A program made the translations under genes and the position numbers. 64,000 nucleotides of DNA, from contig NC_069669.1 in the NCBI RefSeq assembly GCF_027244095.1, positions 9,450,501 through 9,514,500 on the forward strand. The letters run 5' to 3'. This DNA is from Hemicordylus capensis (taxonomy: Eukaryota > Chordata > Lepidosauria > Squamata > Cordylidae). The notes under the pieces were generated by a model. That model saw only the letters and a program-made list of their open reading frames with translations. It was not told the origin of the DNA and made no database searches. Positions 30,196 through 41,850 of this stretch are shown here, one piece after another. Every line of letters begins with the position of its first letter. The stretch's first letter is position 1.

Positions 30196-30524
30196 ATGGG
30201 AACAACCAGGTTGGGGGAGCAGAGGGGTGGCAAAGACTGTGATTAGGGGAGCGAGGATTTTGCTAGACCTTAAACACCTATAGAGGCAAATCAATTAATA
30301 TATTCGTTTATTTCAGTGGCGTTCTTAGCCCTGGACTTCGGGGCCGACGTCCGGTGCCTCCACACCTCCTAGGGGCCCCCAAATCTGTCCTCGGTGGTGT
30401 GGTCGCCGCTGGTCTGCACTGCGCCGGGCAGCCTCGTGTGATTATGACTTGTGCCAGGTGCTTTCGAGACAGAGCGGGGATGAGAATATGTTAAGTTGCA
30501 GGCCGAAAGAATTCTGTCAATGCA

Positions 30525-30617
30525 TAGCTCTGTGGCCAGATTTGGTTTTTTAAAGCCAGATTTTGGGTTACGGGCCATTTGATTCACGAGTATACCCCTG
30601 AGGTTCTGGCCAGTTGC
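30525..30617 (-). repeat. Unnamed 90-bp repeat, copy 2
   Basis: Reverse-complement partner of 6598-6690: GCCAGATTTGGTTTTTTAAA ... GTATACCCCTGAGGTTCTGG. Confidence 0.65.
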
Positions 30618-31770
30618 ATAACTGTGCCTGTTTTATATTCTTACATTCTTGTGAGTCCAGTTGCTGCTTGTGCCCTCACTAACCCATGGGTTAAACATAC
30701 TGCGTGTGTCATGGTGTGTGTGTGTGTGTGTGTGTGTGTGCCCGCACGCATAGGGTGATGATGCTTAACTTGCAGTGGGGGGGGCTCCTTCGGGGGGGGA
30801 GGGGGGCTCAAAAGGCTTTTAGGTCCAGGCTCCAACATTACCTAGGTGCACCTCTGGTTTATTCACCTTATTGATGACGCTTGCTTGATGTTTCCAAATT
30901 TATTCGGAACATGGGCCAGATCCCTCTTAGAAGAGATTGCCTTCTTGGATTAGGCTCTACTTTCCAGTCTGATTTCCAGGCTGTTTTTCTCTTCCTGTCC
31001 AAGACCGCATGGCAGGACAAACTGGGGTGGAGAGAGAGCAGACAGGCCATCTGACGGGGCTATGTCCTTGCACCCCCTTGTGCACATGGCCTCACGCAGC
31101 CCACTTCCTGTCCAGGGAGGAAGTGAAGGGGTTGGCTGGGCTCCTGGGAGGCTGGAGGAGTCTCCTCCCTGCTTGGCTGCACTAGCTTCTGCTGCTTGTT
31201 CTGGGGTGGAGGAATGCATGAAGCTTCTTCAGCCAGAGACTTTTAAAATTCACTAATTCAGGCGATAGGACTATCATATTCTAAGCCTGTATTGTGTGCT
31301 GTGACGTTCCAGTCTGGTGGATGGGGGAGCAGGATTTTTTTTTGGGGGGGGACACCCGTTACCCCTGTTCCTGTTGCAGTGGAGATGCAAGAGTGGGAAA
31401 AGCTGGGAAGGGAGGGTGAACTCTGGATTATGAGCCCGAGGAGAGCCCTCTGGGGTGTGAGGTGGCCCGCCCTGCAAAGTGGGAAAACGAGACCGGGAAA
31501 TAGCACGACCTTTGAGGAGAGAAGAGGTTGCAACCAGAAGGAGACGCAGCCTAAAAATACCTGCCGCGGGCACAGAAGGAGGATGGAGGGGGCGGATGAT
31601 TCGTTAGTCAATGAGAAATGGCTCAACACAGCAATTTGAGTCTGGGCTGGAGGAAGAAAAGTAAGAATAATAATGAATCAAGAGAATGAGTTGCTGAGAA
31701 GTGTTCTGGGCACGCGGTCCTCTGTGAGTAATTCATGGAAAGGAATAAGAGACTAGCGAGGATGGGGGAA
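30618..31770. other. No gene seen; (TG)n and short repeat
   Basis: A (TG)n run lies at 30714-30740 and a reverse copy of the small repeat from 21.28 kb at 30815-30855. The remainder is unassigned unique sequence. Confidence 0.45.
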
Positions 31771-31772
31771 CT

Positions 31773-31812
<40 letters not shown>

Positions 31813-31815
31813 TCC
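31771..31815 (+). repeat. (TTTC)n microsatellite
   Basis: About 11 TTTC units followed by impure T/C sequence to about 31880. Confidence 0.95.
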
Positions 31816-31874
31816 TTCCTCCTCTTCTCTCCCCTCCCCTCCTCTTTCTTTCTTATTCTCTTATTCTCTTCCTT

Positions 31875-32350
31875 TCTTTAGCATATTTCTATACCGCCTA
31901 AAACGCACGTCTCTGGCAGTTTACCATAAAACCCCGCAGTTTAAAAACCAAAGTTAAAAGATGAAAACTTAAAAACCATTTAAAACAATGATAGACTCCA
32001 TAGATCTAATTAAAAGCCTGGGTGAATAAATGTGTCTTAACAGACCTTTTAAAAAGCTGTCAGAGATGGGGAGGCTCTGATTTCAACAGGGAGCGCATCT
32101 GAAAACCTCAGGGTGGCAATGGAGAAGGCCCGTCCCTGGGTAGCCACCAGACGAGCTGGTGGCAGCTGCAGACAGACCTCCCCAGATTATTTCAGTAGGT
32201 GTCATTTCAGTGACAGAGAAGGCATTCTCTTAAATAATTACCATACAATACTGCCAGGGGTCGTAATGCCTGTCTCTACAAATCAGTGGTGTGGTCGCAT
32301 TGGGAATACTAGGCGCAGTCCTGATGACCACATTTCAAGACAGATATTGT
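31875..32350 (+). mobile_element. Interspersed repeat family B, longest copy
   Basis: ATATTTCTATACCGCCTAAA, GTCTCTGGCAGTTTACCATA, AAAAGCCTGGGTGAATAAAT, GGCAATGGAGAAGGCCCGTC and CAGCTGCAGACAGACCTCCC follow in order. The longest member in the window (about 475 bp), so it gives the best view of the family. Confidence 0.65.
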
Positions 32351-32784
32351 AGAGTGGGTAATGCAGTTCCATTTCCATCCAGGGGAGGCGCTGTGTGATT
32401 AATATGGGTTTTTATCCTTGCTCAGCTTGGGCCCAACCGTGCACTACTACTACTACTACTAATAATAATAATAATACTGGGCCTTGGTTGTGCTTTGCAG
32501 AGGGCTGTGGCAAAGCTAAGGAGCAGGGAGCGCGGCAAGGACCCAGCGCTGTTCTTCCATGAGTGACGGTATCACAGAGAGCTCTGCCAGGCGCTGTGGC
32601 CTGGACTGACGTATCCAGGGCAGGGAGATGGATGGGGCTCTTGGGCGGCTTCCTGCAAAGGCAGCAGTGGTTAATGATGCCTTTCGTTTTTGAGAACGCC
32701 ATGATTTTCTTGCTCCTCTGTTCCCACAAGCCGTATATCCCCCACTCTCTTTGCATTGGTGCCTGACTACTGAGGAAAATAGGA
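32351..32784. other. No gene seen; ACT/AAT microsatellite
   Basis: (ACT)n then (AAT)n at 32443-32476. Otherwise unique sequence. Confidence 0.5.
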
Positions 32785-32890
32785 AGCTGCCATATACTGA
32801 GTCAGACCCTTGGTCCATCTAGCTCAGTATTGTCTACCCAGACTGGTAGCAGCTTCTCCAGGGTTTCAGGAAGGAGTCTTTCCCAGCTCT
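32785..32890 (-). mobile_element. SINE tail half, left arm of an inverted pair
   Basis: ATAGGAAGCTGCCATATACT ... GTCTACCCAGACTGGTAGCA. It faces the next copy and lies about 450 bp before the SBK1 coding start. Confidence 0.85.
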
Positions 32891-32894
32891 GCCT

Positions 32895-33022
32895 CCATGA
32901 CAGGGCTGAGAGAGACTCCTGCCTGCAACCTTGGAGAAGCTGCTGCCAGTCTGGGTAGACAATACTGAGCTAGATGGACCAAGGGTCTGACTCAGTATAT
33001 GGCAGCTTCCTATGTTCCTATG
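32895..33022 (+). mobile_element. SINE tail half, right arm of an inverted pair
   Basis: GGGCTGAGAGAGACTCCTGC ... GCCAGTCTGGGTAGACAATA ... TATGGCAGCTTCCTATG. The arm is nearly complementary to 32785-32890 over about 100 bases, including the uncommon CCCAGACTGG variant. Confidence 0.85.
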
Positions 33023-33090
33023 CTGCCAGGGATTGAACCTGGGACCTTAGTCATGCAAAGCAGATGCTCTATCACTGAACTATGGTGCCA
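33023..33090 (-). mobile_element. SINE head fragment
   Basis: GCTGCCAGGGATTGAACCTG ... CAAAGCAGATGCTCTATCAC. It completes the reverse-strand SINE begun at 32785, so the + arm at 32895-33022 interrupts it. A further tail scrap (AGAAAGCTGCCATCTACGAA) follows at 33105-33150. Confidence 0.75.
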
Positions 33091-33312
33091 TCCCCAATTC
33101 TACATAGAAAGCTGCCATCTACGAAGTCAGACCATTGGTCTATCTAGCAGGATCCCAGTCATAAAACTGAAATTTTCCAACCCTGATGCTTTGCATTTGG
33201 AATTTGAAAAGCGGCCCACTTTGAAATGTGAAATTCTGCTCCACCCTTCACTGGAGATGGGTTATCAGAAAAGTTGATGTCTGACAATGGCTCTCCCTCT
33301 TTCAGCGTGACA

Positions 33313-33508
33313 ATGAGTGCGGGCTCCATTGATCAGGAGCCATCACGCAAGCTGGCCTGCTGTGGGGTGCCCCTCATCACCGAGGACATGCAGTCGCTGG
33401 CTATCCGGACACTCTCGGGCACGGACATCAACAAACACTATGACCTCATCCGAGAGCTGGGCAAGGGAACGTATGGCAAGGTGGATCTTGTCTCCCACAA
33501 GAGCACAG
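33313..33508 (+). CDS. SBK1: SBK1 coding exon 1
   Basis: Encodes residues 1-65 and the first base of codon 66. The acceptor is CTCTCCCTCTTTCAG ending at 33305, so the exon starts at 33306 with seven untranslated bases. The donor is CACAG followed by GTGAGC at 33509. It ends just after the glycine loop. Confidence 0.93.
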
Positions 33509-36182
33509 GTGAGCTCAGCAGTGTCTCCTGTTGGTGGAAGGTCTCCTGTTGGTCTCCTGGGTCTACAGATCTCCTGAGTCTGCATCTGGTCCTCCGCAAT
33601 ATTGTTTCATTTTGCTCCCTTCCATTAGCATTATCCCTCACAGATGGGATTTGATTTAAAAACATAAGAATTGTCCTGCTGGGTCAGGCCCAAGGCCCTT
33701 CTAGTCCAGCATCCTGTTTCCCACACTGGCCCACCAGCTCCCTCTGGGAAGCCTATAGGCAAGAGATGAAGGCATGCCTCCTCTCTTGCAGTTGCTCTTT
33801 TTTTGACGTGCCAACGTGTCAGGTTTTAGATCCACGTTTCCATATTATCCTACAAATGTATGCCTGTTAGATAGATAAGAATTTTATTACTGTCTATTGA
33901 CTGATGAAAGTTGATCTTTCTATTTCAGCAGGACTTCCCCTAATGCTGTTTATTTCTTTGTGATTGTTTTTATTTTTCTGCAGTTTTAGAGATTCTGCTT
34001 TACTCTGTTCTGTAAGCTGCCATGATTTAGGAAAAATGGTGGCATAGAAATGGAGGGGTGGATGGATGGATGGATGGATGGATATTTAGGTATGCTAAAC
34101 ATCCTAATGTATTTTTAGAAAACAAAACATGAATGGAATCTACCACAAATCGTATTCTGGTTGCCACCATCACTCCAACTTCAAGGTTGTAGTCTCTCGG
34201 ACTGTCTCAGTATTCTCTTCCCTTCCACACCCTGTTCACAGGCACCAAGATGGCGCTGAAGTTTGTCAACAAGAACAAGACCAAGCTGAAGAACTTCCTG
34301 AGAGAGTTCAGTATCACCAATACGCTTTCCTCCAGCCCCTTCATCATCAAGGTCTTTGACGTGGTCTTTGAGACAGAGGACTGCTATGTCTTTGCCCAGG
34401 AATATGCCCCTGGCGGAGACCTCTTCGACATCATTCCTCCACAGGTAACCAGTCCGTAATTGGATCCTCTTCAGCTGTTTAGGCCCCTCGGTCTCCATTC
34501 TGTAAGGAATGCAAAGGTTTCTTATCCATCTATTTATCCATCCATCCATCTATCACATATTTATACCGCCTGATATAGACCTCTATAGGTGGTGTACAAA
34601 GTAATGGATATAAAACAATATAAAACAGTTAAGATTCACAAAACAAGTAAAAACAATCTCAAAAGGTACAAACATTAAACATTTTTAAAATTTCAGTCAA
34701 AAGCCTGGAAAACAGTAGGTCTTGAGGTTCTTCCTAAAAGCAGGCAGAGAAGGACATGCTCTTATTTCAAGAAGGAGCATATTCCAGAGTTCCGGGGCAG
34801 CCACAGAGAAGGCCTGGTTCGAGTTGCCACTAAACGAGCTGGCGGCAATCGTAACTGGACATCTCCAGATGCGCTTAATTGGTGACAGGGGTGGGGGTGA
34901 GGAGTTTCAGGAAACATTGTTCCTTAATGTTTCCTGAACCTCCAAAAGGTCATCCAGATGCCACCAAACAGACAACTGAACATACAACAGGTTCATGAAG
35001 ATTAGTGATCAGGTTCCCCCATTTTTCCAATGAGACTGCCCAAAATTCCTGTTGCCACATCCAGGGGTCTCAAACTGTGGCCCTCCAACTGTTGTTGGAC
35101 TACAACTCCCATCATCCCCATACACAGTGGCCAGTAGCCGTGGATGATGAAATTCTAGGCGTTGGTGTCTGGTGGTGGTGGGCGCGGGAGTGGGGGGTGG
35201 AGCAGAAGGTGGAGAATTCCTTTAGTGCCCAGTAAAAGTCCTCGCTGCCTGGCATCCCACGAGGGCAACCATTGTAGGATGCAGAGAAGGTTTTTTGCCA
35301 CTTGGCCCCCTCAAGTGACCACTGCGCATGCACATTGAGTGTGGTTCCTCAAGTGGCTGAACCCTCCTTCATTGTGTTTATCTCCCCCTGCAGGTGGGAC
35401 TACCAGAGGACATGGTAAAACGCTGTGTCCAGCAGCTGGGTTTAGCGCTCGACTACATGCACAGCAAAAACCTAGTTCACCGGGACATCAAGCCAGAAAA
35501 CGTGCTCCTTTTTGACCGCGACTGCCGGCGCGTCAAGCTGGCCGACTTCGGCATGACCCGCAAGGTGGGCTGCCGGGTGAAGCGCATCAGCGGGACCATC
35601 CCCTACACAGCGCCCGAAGTGTGCCAAGCCGGCCGGGCGGAGGGCTTCACCGTGGACACCAGCATTGATGTCTGGGCCTTTGGGGTGCTCATTTTCTGCG
35701 TGCTGACGGGCAACTTCCCCTGGGAGGCAGCCTCCGCCTCGGACACCTTCTTCGAGGAGTTTGTGAGGTGGCAAAAGGGGCGCCTGGCGGGCTTGCCCTC
35801 TCAGTGGCGTCGTTTTACGGACAATGCATTGCGCATGTTCCAGCGCTTGCTGGCCCTCGACCCGGAGAAACGTTGCCCCGTGAAGGAGGTCTTCTTCTTT
35901 ATCAAATACGACCTGATGTCGGAGGTGCGTCGCCGTCCTTCTTACCGTTCCCGCAAGCACACCGGAGACAAGCTCTCTGCCGGCCCTCACCGCCACGAGA
36001 CGCCCAGCTCCTGCACCCCAACTCCGCTCAAGAGGACCATCCTGACGGAAGGCAGCGTCTCCCGGCTGTCTGCCTCAGATTCCGGCCTTGCCTCCCCGGC
36101 GGGAGGGAACAGAACTGACGGGCGTCAGGACAAAGGCAAGGGCCAAATGGTGCTGGCCACAGCCATCGAGATCTGCGTCTGA
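33313..36182 (+). CDS. SBK1: SBK1, SH3-binding-domain kinase 1 (three coding exons)
   Basis: Predicted Ser/Thr protein kinase of 395 residues, joined from 33313-33508, 34242-34444 and 35394-36182. Visible motifs in order: glycine loop GKGTYGKV (50-57), ATP-anchoring lysine in MALKFV (Lys72), helix-C glutamate in LREFSI (Glu87), catalytic loop HRDIKPEN (162-169), DFG (184-186) and APE (206-208). All catalytic residues are present, so it should be active. The kinase fold spans about residues 43-305; the tail ends in [10 protein letters not shown], as in mammalian SBK1. The start at 33313 is chosen because MSAG matches the mammalian start and -3 is a purine. As I recall it, the human protein is about 424 residues, the difference being a short N-terminal insert and the proline-rich C-terminal run, both missing here. 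SBK1 is known mainly from brain; its substrates are poorly defined. Confidence 0.95.
33657..33793 (-). mobile_element. CR1 LINE 3-prime end in SBK1 intron
   Basis: AAAAACATAAGAATTGTCCT ... CTAGTCCAGCATCCTGTTTC ... GGCAAGAGATGAAGGCATGC. It is short, antisense to SBK1 and 5-prime truncated. Confidence 0.8.
34242..34444 (+). CDS. SBK1: SBK1 coding exon 2
   Basis: Encodes the end of codon 66 to residue 133, covering the ATP-anchoring lysine, helix C and the hinge segment ([13 protein letters not shown]). The acceptor is CCTGTTCACAG ending at 34241 and the donor is CCACAG followed by GTAACC at 34445. The preceding intron is 733 bp. Confidence 0.95.
34540..34900 (+). mobile_element. Interspersed repeat family B in SBK1 intron
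   Basis: ATATTTATACCGCCTGATAT, CTATAGGTGGTGTACAAAGT, the A-rich segment and GGGGCAGCCACAGAGAAGGC follow in order. A short ATCC/ATCT patch precedes it at 34519-34552. Confidence 0.65.
35065..35150. mobile_element. Half of a hAT-like MITE
   Basis: GGGGTCTCAAACTGTGGCCC ... TTGGACTACAACTCCCATCA ... CACAGTGGCCAGTAGCC. The right arm is absent. It lies in the 949-bp second SBK1 intron. Confidence 0.6.
35394..36182 (+). CDS. SBK1: SBK1 coding exon 3 (terminal)
   Basis: Encodes residues 134-395 and the TGA stop at 36180-36182. The acceptor is TCTCCCCCTGCAG ending at 35393, phase 0. It holds the catalytic loop, DFG, APE and all the C-lobe in one exon. Codons are notably GC-rich in the third position compared with the introns. 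The tail after about residue 305 is basic and Ser/Pro-containing but has no long PxxP series. Confidence 0.95.
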   Translation: MGLPEDMVKRCVQQLGLALDYMHSKNLVHRDIKPENVLLFDRDCRRVKLADFGMTRKVGCRVKRISGTIPYTAPEVCQAGRAEGFTVDTSIDVWAFGVLIFCVLTGNFPWEAASASDTFFEEFVRWQKGRLAGLPSQWRRFTDNALRMFQRLLALDPEKRCPVKEVFFFIKYDLMSEVRRRPSYRSRKHTGDKLSAGPHRHETPSSCTPTPLKRTILTEGSVSRLSASDSGLASPAGGNRTDGRQDKGKGQMVLATAIEICV

Positions 36183-38837
36183 CCAGGGCGTGGCAGGCCC
36201 CCTCAGTGCCTCACAGCCTGCCATTGAGACGTCAGCACTGCAGCGTCCTCTCCTGCGCCAGGATGAGGTGCGTGCCGAGAATCCTTTTCTCTGGAAAGGG
36301 CCCGGGGTCCTCGTTTTTCAAAGAAAAAAAGCAAAACACCGTGACGTCAAAGACGATTCACATTGTACTCCACTGTTAACCCTAAGGATGCAGTAGGTAT
36401 CGTGTTGATGCATTCGATGAAGACCTTCCTCACACGGGGACTGGGAGCCAGGAGCTGAGCTGAGGGACTTGATTGGCTGGCCACTGGCAGGGACGACGGA
36501 ACGCGGCGTGACAAGGGTGGGTGGGGCATTTGGCGAACTCACTCCGCAATTCTGAAGGCCGGAAGGACTGCTCTTGCCAGAAAGTTGGGCCTTCTTTTTG
36601 CCAGCGGGGGGGTGGGAGTAGATTTCGGATGGTTTCTATTTTGAGGGGGAGGGAGGGGGAACCATTGCCAAGAAATAATAATAATGACAAGCGGGGTATA
36701 CATTGGGGAGGTTGAAGGAGAGAGACGTGGGTCAGAGCAGCCTTATGGGGTCTCCTTCCTTCGCAGGATTGGCGGGCTTACTGGGCTATATAGGGCAGAT
36801 GCTGGACACGGAGGCTAGCGCTGGTTCCTTGGTTCATTTGGATCCCTCCAAAGGCAGCAAGTGGGGCTTGATGCTGAGTGTTGCCTCTAAGGCTCACCTG
36901 GTTGACTGTGCCCAGCTCAAGTGCCTGGCACCTCTTGGCCGCGGAGGCAACTCCTCAGAGATGAGGCCAATGACCTCAGAACACCGGGAGAGATCAAAAC
37001 CGTCAGGGAGGCCTCATGTCCGGTTAGCGTTGACCCTCGCTCTGATTTCAGTGGGGTGGGGTGGGGTTGGACTCTGGGCCGTGTTCATAGTACAGTGGGG
37101 CTGAGGTGGCCTGGCCACCTTCTGGGATGGTTCACATTAGCTACTGGGTTTAGAAGGGTGCGGGGACATAATTTGGCTAAAATTGGGGGGAGTCCGGATG
37201 CGGGCCTGTGGATACCTTTTCTCTCTATAGTTTGGGTGCAGGTGCTGAAGTGCGGAAGGGGAATGCTGGCCTGAAGTGGCCAATGGCATCCTCTCTTCCT
37301 TGGGAAAGGTAGTGTGGCGTAGTAGCGCTTCTGAGTAGTACCACCCCCGTGCGGCTGAAGGCCAGAGGAGCGCTGGGATCCCTCAGTGCTGCCGCCAGGG
37401 AAGCTATTGGTGCCACCGATGTAGCAAGTGTCTCCCATGTCGTGTGTGTGCACGTGTGTGTCCGTGTCTTCTGTGGTTGTCTGGTCAGCTGTCGCTGTCT
37501 GCTGTGTGGCCATCATCCCTCAGGAAAGAGAGACGTCCGCTTGCTCCTGCGGCTGAATGACAGGGCAGGTCACTCAGGCCTAGCTGCGAGGAGGGCCGAG
37601 AGGCAGCCATTTTGTGTGGGAACTTTGGTCATAACAGAGAACCTGTATGGCGTGGTGTGTGTGTGTGTGAGGGGGAACTTCTGGCGGGAGCACTAGTTCC
37701 GCGGGGGCCCCATGACTCAGACCGTCCTGGCTGGCTGAAAAAAACAGACGAAGTTTAAGGAGTTAGCATCCTGGGTAGCCAAAATCTAAGCGGTACCCTC
37801 TGCCTAAAGGGCACTCTCAGTGGTCTGACACCAAGGGCTCATTTCATACAACTGTATCTGCTTTTTTTGACCCGCTTGGGGGTTGTGGCACTCCACAAGG
37901 ACTGTCTCTTGCGGGGGGTGGGGAGTATGGGTGAGGGAAAGCCGTTCTGCCCTTTTTTAGAGCTAACCCAGTATGACAGCCCAACTGGGCTGATAAACTA
38001 CAGTGGGTCCTGGTGGTAAGATAGTCCGGCAGCTGGTTAACTGTCAAGGCGCTGGTATCCGGGCCAGTGGGAGCACAGCATCAGCCCCGATAGTGAGAAA
38101 GCCAGGCCACGCACCCCAGAGTCAGGGCTACTGCCCTTGAGGCAAGTTGCAGGCAGAAGAGATTATGTAGAGAGGTTCGCTTTCCATTAAACCAGGGCTC
38201 AGGAGGCACCGTGAGGAATTTTTCTACCCTCACAAAAGGCTCGTACCAATGAGACCCCCTCCAGCAGTCACCAAGGGCTTAGACCACTACTGACCTCCCT
38301 TCGCTGTTGACTTGATCCACGTTGACCTGTGGGAAGGCCCTTCTCCTGTGAGGCATCAGCAGTCACCCCTTGAGCGCCGCTGCTTTGGGGGGCGTTCACC
38401 AAGAGGAAGGCGGCCATCTTGTGAGGCCAAGTTGGTCCTGTCTTGTCCCTTTGCCCACTTGTTCTCCACTTCCGTGCCCCTGCACAGGAGAATGTGGAAA
38501 TGGACAGAGAAACCCAACTCATGTCCTTCATAATCATGGGCAGCACTGTCATCTCTCCTCCATACCAGTCCGTGGAGACACCAGGGGTGTGCGTGCGTGT
38601 GTTGTGTATGTTTGTGTTGAACCCAGCTCCTCCCTAAAGGCTCCATCCTTTCAGCACAAAGGGCTATAATGCTATTTCTGAAGCAACAGCAGTTTACAAA
38701 AAAGCATTTTTTTAAAAAAGAGCGTAAATAAATAAATAAGGCCGACACGAGGCGGCCTGCCTGCCCTCTCTCCCTTCCCGCCTTTCCCAACTGGAGAAAG
38801 GAAGGTGGTAATCCATCCCCACAAGGGAGCTGGTTCT

Positions 38838-38978
<141 letters not shown>

Positions 38979-40119
38979 GGGGCAAGGGTGTGTTGACATT
39001 CATGCACACCCTTGCCAAACGCATCGAGCCCCGTTGTCTGTACGTGTCGGAGTTTGACCGTGCACAACCTGCCGACCGCATCACCATCAAACGGGATTCT
39101 TATGAGGTGTGGGGGTGGAGGGGAAGTGTGAGGGACACCAACTAACTGCCTTCTCTGATGCCCTAGCCCTCCTTTTTCGGGGGGCACCACGTATCCCGGC
39201 CTTGGTTGGCGCGACCCGACAGATCCCCCGTCTCGCGCACCTCTTCACATGTCCGTTTCCGCTTATTGATCCGTCTGTCGTGACAGTCCGCGTCTCGAGT
39301 CTTCTGGGGAGAACGCAGCCGTTCTGCTCCCCTCCCTCTCGGCAGTGTCCCGTGGCCTCGTGCATGGGAGTGCAGCCGACACTAGATCTTTTTTTTAGAA
39401 ATAGGCGTTGCACAGATTTTAGGTATTAGCCGCAATTTCTCCTTTTTGCCTTAGGTCCAAACTGTCCTTGATCTTTTGTGCAATAATGTAGATAAGCATT
39501 AAGAACATCTAGACCCGTTTTGTTTTTCTTAAATTTTCAGGTGTTTTGTGGGGGCGGGGGAGGAATTGAGGGGGAAGGGGGGTGTTGGAGGGTCGGGGGG
39601 CCTCTGGGGGCACGCGTGTGTGAGCTGTTTTCCATTATCCTTGTTCTTGTTCATGGTTGTTTCCCCCCTTCTGTTGGCTGTCCACTTTTGGACGCCCTTT
39701 CCTCACAAGAGGTTTTTTCGTGTTTAAACATACGTTACCTCAGTTTCTGTCACTGTTGAGAAGAAACACCTTTTTTAAAATTTAAAAACAGAACATAAAA
39801 ATTGTAACAAGTAATTTTGAAAAAAGCAAACAAAAAAAATCTCGAATGGAAGTTGGGTATCTTATGGAAGATAAGGCTTTTTTTTTCCCTTCAAGAAAAA
39901 ATATATGGTATTTTCCTGTGTAGCATCGAGGCAGTGAAGCTTTTCCAAACTAGTGACTGTGGTGATTCTCCCTCTCAATTTGGGAGAAAGAAGGTGTATT
40001 TGAAGATGGACTAAACCAAGACTATCAGCTTGGGTAGAGTATCGCTGATTCTCTGCCATAATTAGAAGGATAATATATTCCAAGGAGCAATGGTCTAATG
40101 TCCTTTTAACAACAACAAA

Positions 40120-40365
40120 AACAACAACAAATATTTATATACCGCTTTTCAACAAATGTTTCTAAAGCGGTTTACATAAATAAATAAGATGGCTCCCTCC
40201 CTTTTCCCAAAGGGTTCACAATCTAAAAAGAATCATAAGATAGACACCAGCAACAGCCACTGGAGGGATGTTGTGCTGGGGATGGAGAGGGCAAGTTACT
40301 CTTCCCCTGCTAAATAAAGAAAATCACCATGTTAAAAAGGTGCCTCTTTGCCCAGTTAGCAGCAG
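40120..40365 (+). mobile_element. Interspersed repeat family A
   Basis: ATTTATATACCGCTTTTCAA, AAAGCGGTTTACATAAATAA, TTCACAATCTAAAAAGAATC and GTGCCTCTTTGCCCAGTTAG follow in order. This is the most complete copy. Confidence 0.7.
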
Positions 40366-40691
40366 TTAAGGGACCGAAAGCTGGGCTGGAATTCATCAGG
40401 TGTAGTTTCCCCGCCACTGCAAGCAGAATATCTTCACCTGTGGAACATTCTGACCTCACAGCCTCTTTTAAGGGACAGAAGTCATATTCCTTTTTGGCAA
40501 ACAGTTACCCTGTGTAAGGATCAGATGGTGAGTTTACAACCGGCAAATAGACTGAAGATGCCAATTCCACTGCTTTATTTTCTTCTTGATAACAGCACAA
40601 TTTGACTATTTTGAAACCCTTCTTGAAGAAAAAGAAATTCAAGGCATTTTGACTCGCATCCCCCAATCTCTGTCCTTTTTATAGACCCGGT

Positions 40692-40815
40692 CTACACGGC
40701 ACAAGTTTGGTCCTCCAGCTCTTGCTAGACAACAGTCCCCATCATCCTTGACCATTGGCCGTGGTGGCCAAGGATAATGGGATCTGTAGTCCGACAGCTG
40801 CTAGTGGACCGAAGT
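40692..40815. mobile_element. Palindromic hAT-like MITE
   Basis: GTCCTCCAGCTCTTGCTAGA ... CCCCATCATCC and GGATAATGGGATCTGTAGTC ... TGTTGCAGCCCTG. The arms are complementary with about 15 percent mismatches. Confidence 0.7.
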
Positions 40816-40982
40816 GTTGCAGCCCTGAACTATGCATCTTGAATTCGTTAAATGTAACCATTGGCGGTTCCTTCAAATCCTGGGAATTGTCAATTTGGGG
40901 AGAGTTCTAGGAATTCTTTCATAAAGGTCTCCGGTCCTTTCAGCACGTCCCCTGAAATCTCGAATCCATCTGTTAGATCTTG

Positions 40983-41240
40983 GGTCCATCTAACTCAAGA
41001 TTGTCGACACTGATTGGCAGCAGGAACCACCGAGTTACGACTTTACCCCTTCAAACAGCCTCAATCCGAGGCAAGCCATTAGTCCATGCAGCTCAGTGTT
41101 CTCTGCCCTGGCTGGCAGCATCTCTCCAGGGTTTCAGGCAGTTAACTTTCCCAGCCCTACCTGGAGGTGCTGCCAGGGACTGAACCTGGGACCTTCTGCA
41201 TGCAAAGCAGACCCTCTTCCACTGCGCTACGGCCCCTGTA
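40983..41240 (-). mobile_element. Two fused tRNA-type SINE pieces
   Basis: A tail scrap (GGGTCCATCTAACTCAAGAT) and a second copy from about 41080 (GCCATTAGTCCATGCAGCTC) to CCACTGCGCTACGGCCCC at 41236. The space between them is unassigned. Confidence 0.7.
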
Positions 41241-41254
41241 CTATTAGATCTTGG

Positions 41255-41850
41255 GTCCCTCTAGCACAGTATCGTCTACACTAGGGATGTGCAAACAGGT
41301 TCGATGTCGAACATCCTCGGTTCAACCGTTCGGGGTTGAACTGAACCATCCCGTGTTGGGTCCGACCCCGGACCAAACACCCCCGAATATTTGGGGGGTT
41401 CGTGGACCATTTTTAGTAAAACATTAAAAAATTACCTTACTCCCCTCGGGGGAGTTCCTGGAGGGGGCAGTGGGGGGTTGTCCATGGAGGTTACCCCTTC
41501 CCCCTGCCGGCTCTTTTCATGCCCCCTCTTTGGTCATTCGGCCATTCTTTGGCCAGTTTTTGGGCTTTTCCTGCCGGCCATTTTGGAGGTTGCATGACTT
41601 GACCTTTAAAAAAAAATAACTAAAAATGGTCTGCGAACCCCCCCAGACTGAACCAAGCTGTGTGTGGGGGGGGGGGTCCGAGGGGGTGCCAGACCGAAGT
41701 GTCCTGGTTCCATGCACATCCTGCCTGGCAGGGGGCCTTCAGGATTTCCGCTATTTCCAATATTTCCTAGCCCTTCCCGGAGGTGCTGCCAGGGATTGAA
41801 CCTGGGACCTTCTGCATGCAAAGCAGGTGCTCAACCACGGAACCCCCATC
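41255..41850 (-). mobile_element. tRNA-type SINE split by a hAT-like element
   Basis: TTGGGTCCCTCTAGCACAGT ... GTCTACAC lies on the left, and CCTGGCAG ... TTGAACCTGGGACCTTCTGC ... GCTCAACCACGG on the right. The gap 41283-41722 holds the insertion. Confidence 0.75.
41283..41722. mobile_element. hAT-like element, T/CAGGGATGTGCA ends
   Basis: Begins TAGGGATGTGCAAACAGG and ends GGTTCCATGCACATCCTG. Inside, GGACCATTTTTAGTAAAA and AAAATAACTAAAAATGGTC are inverted, so it is partly a foldback. No unambiguous 8-bp duplication was found. Confidence 0.7.
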
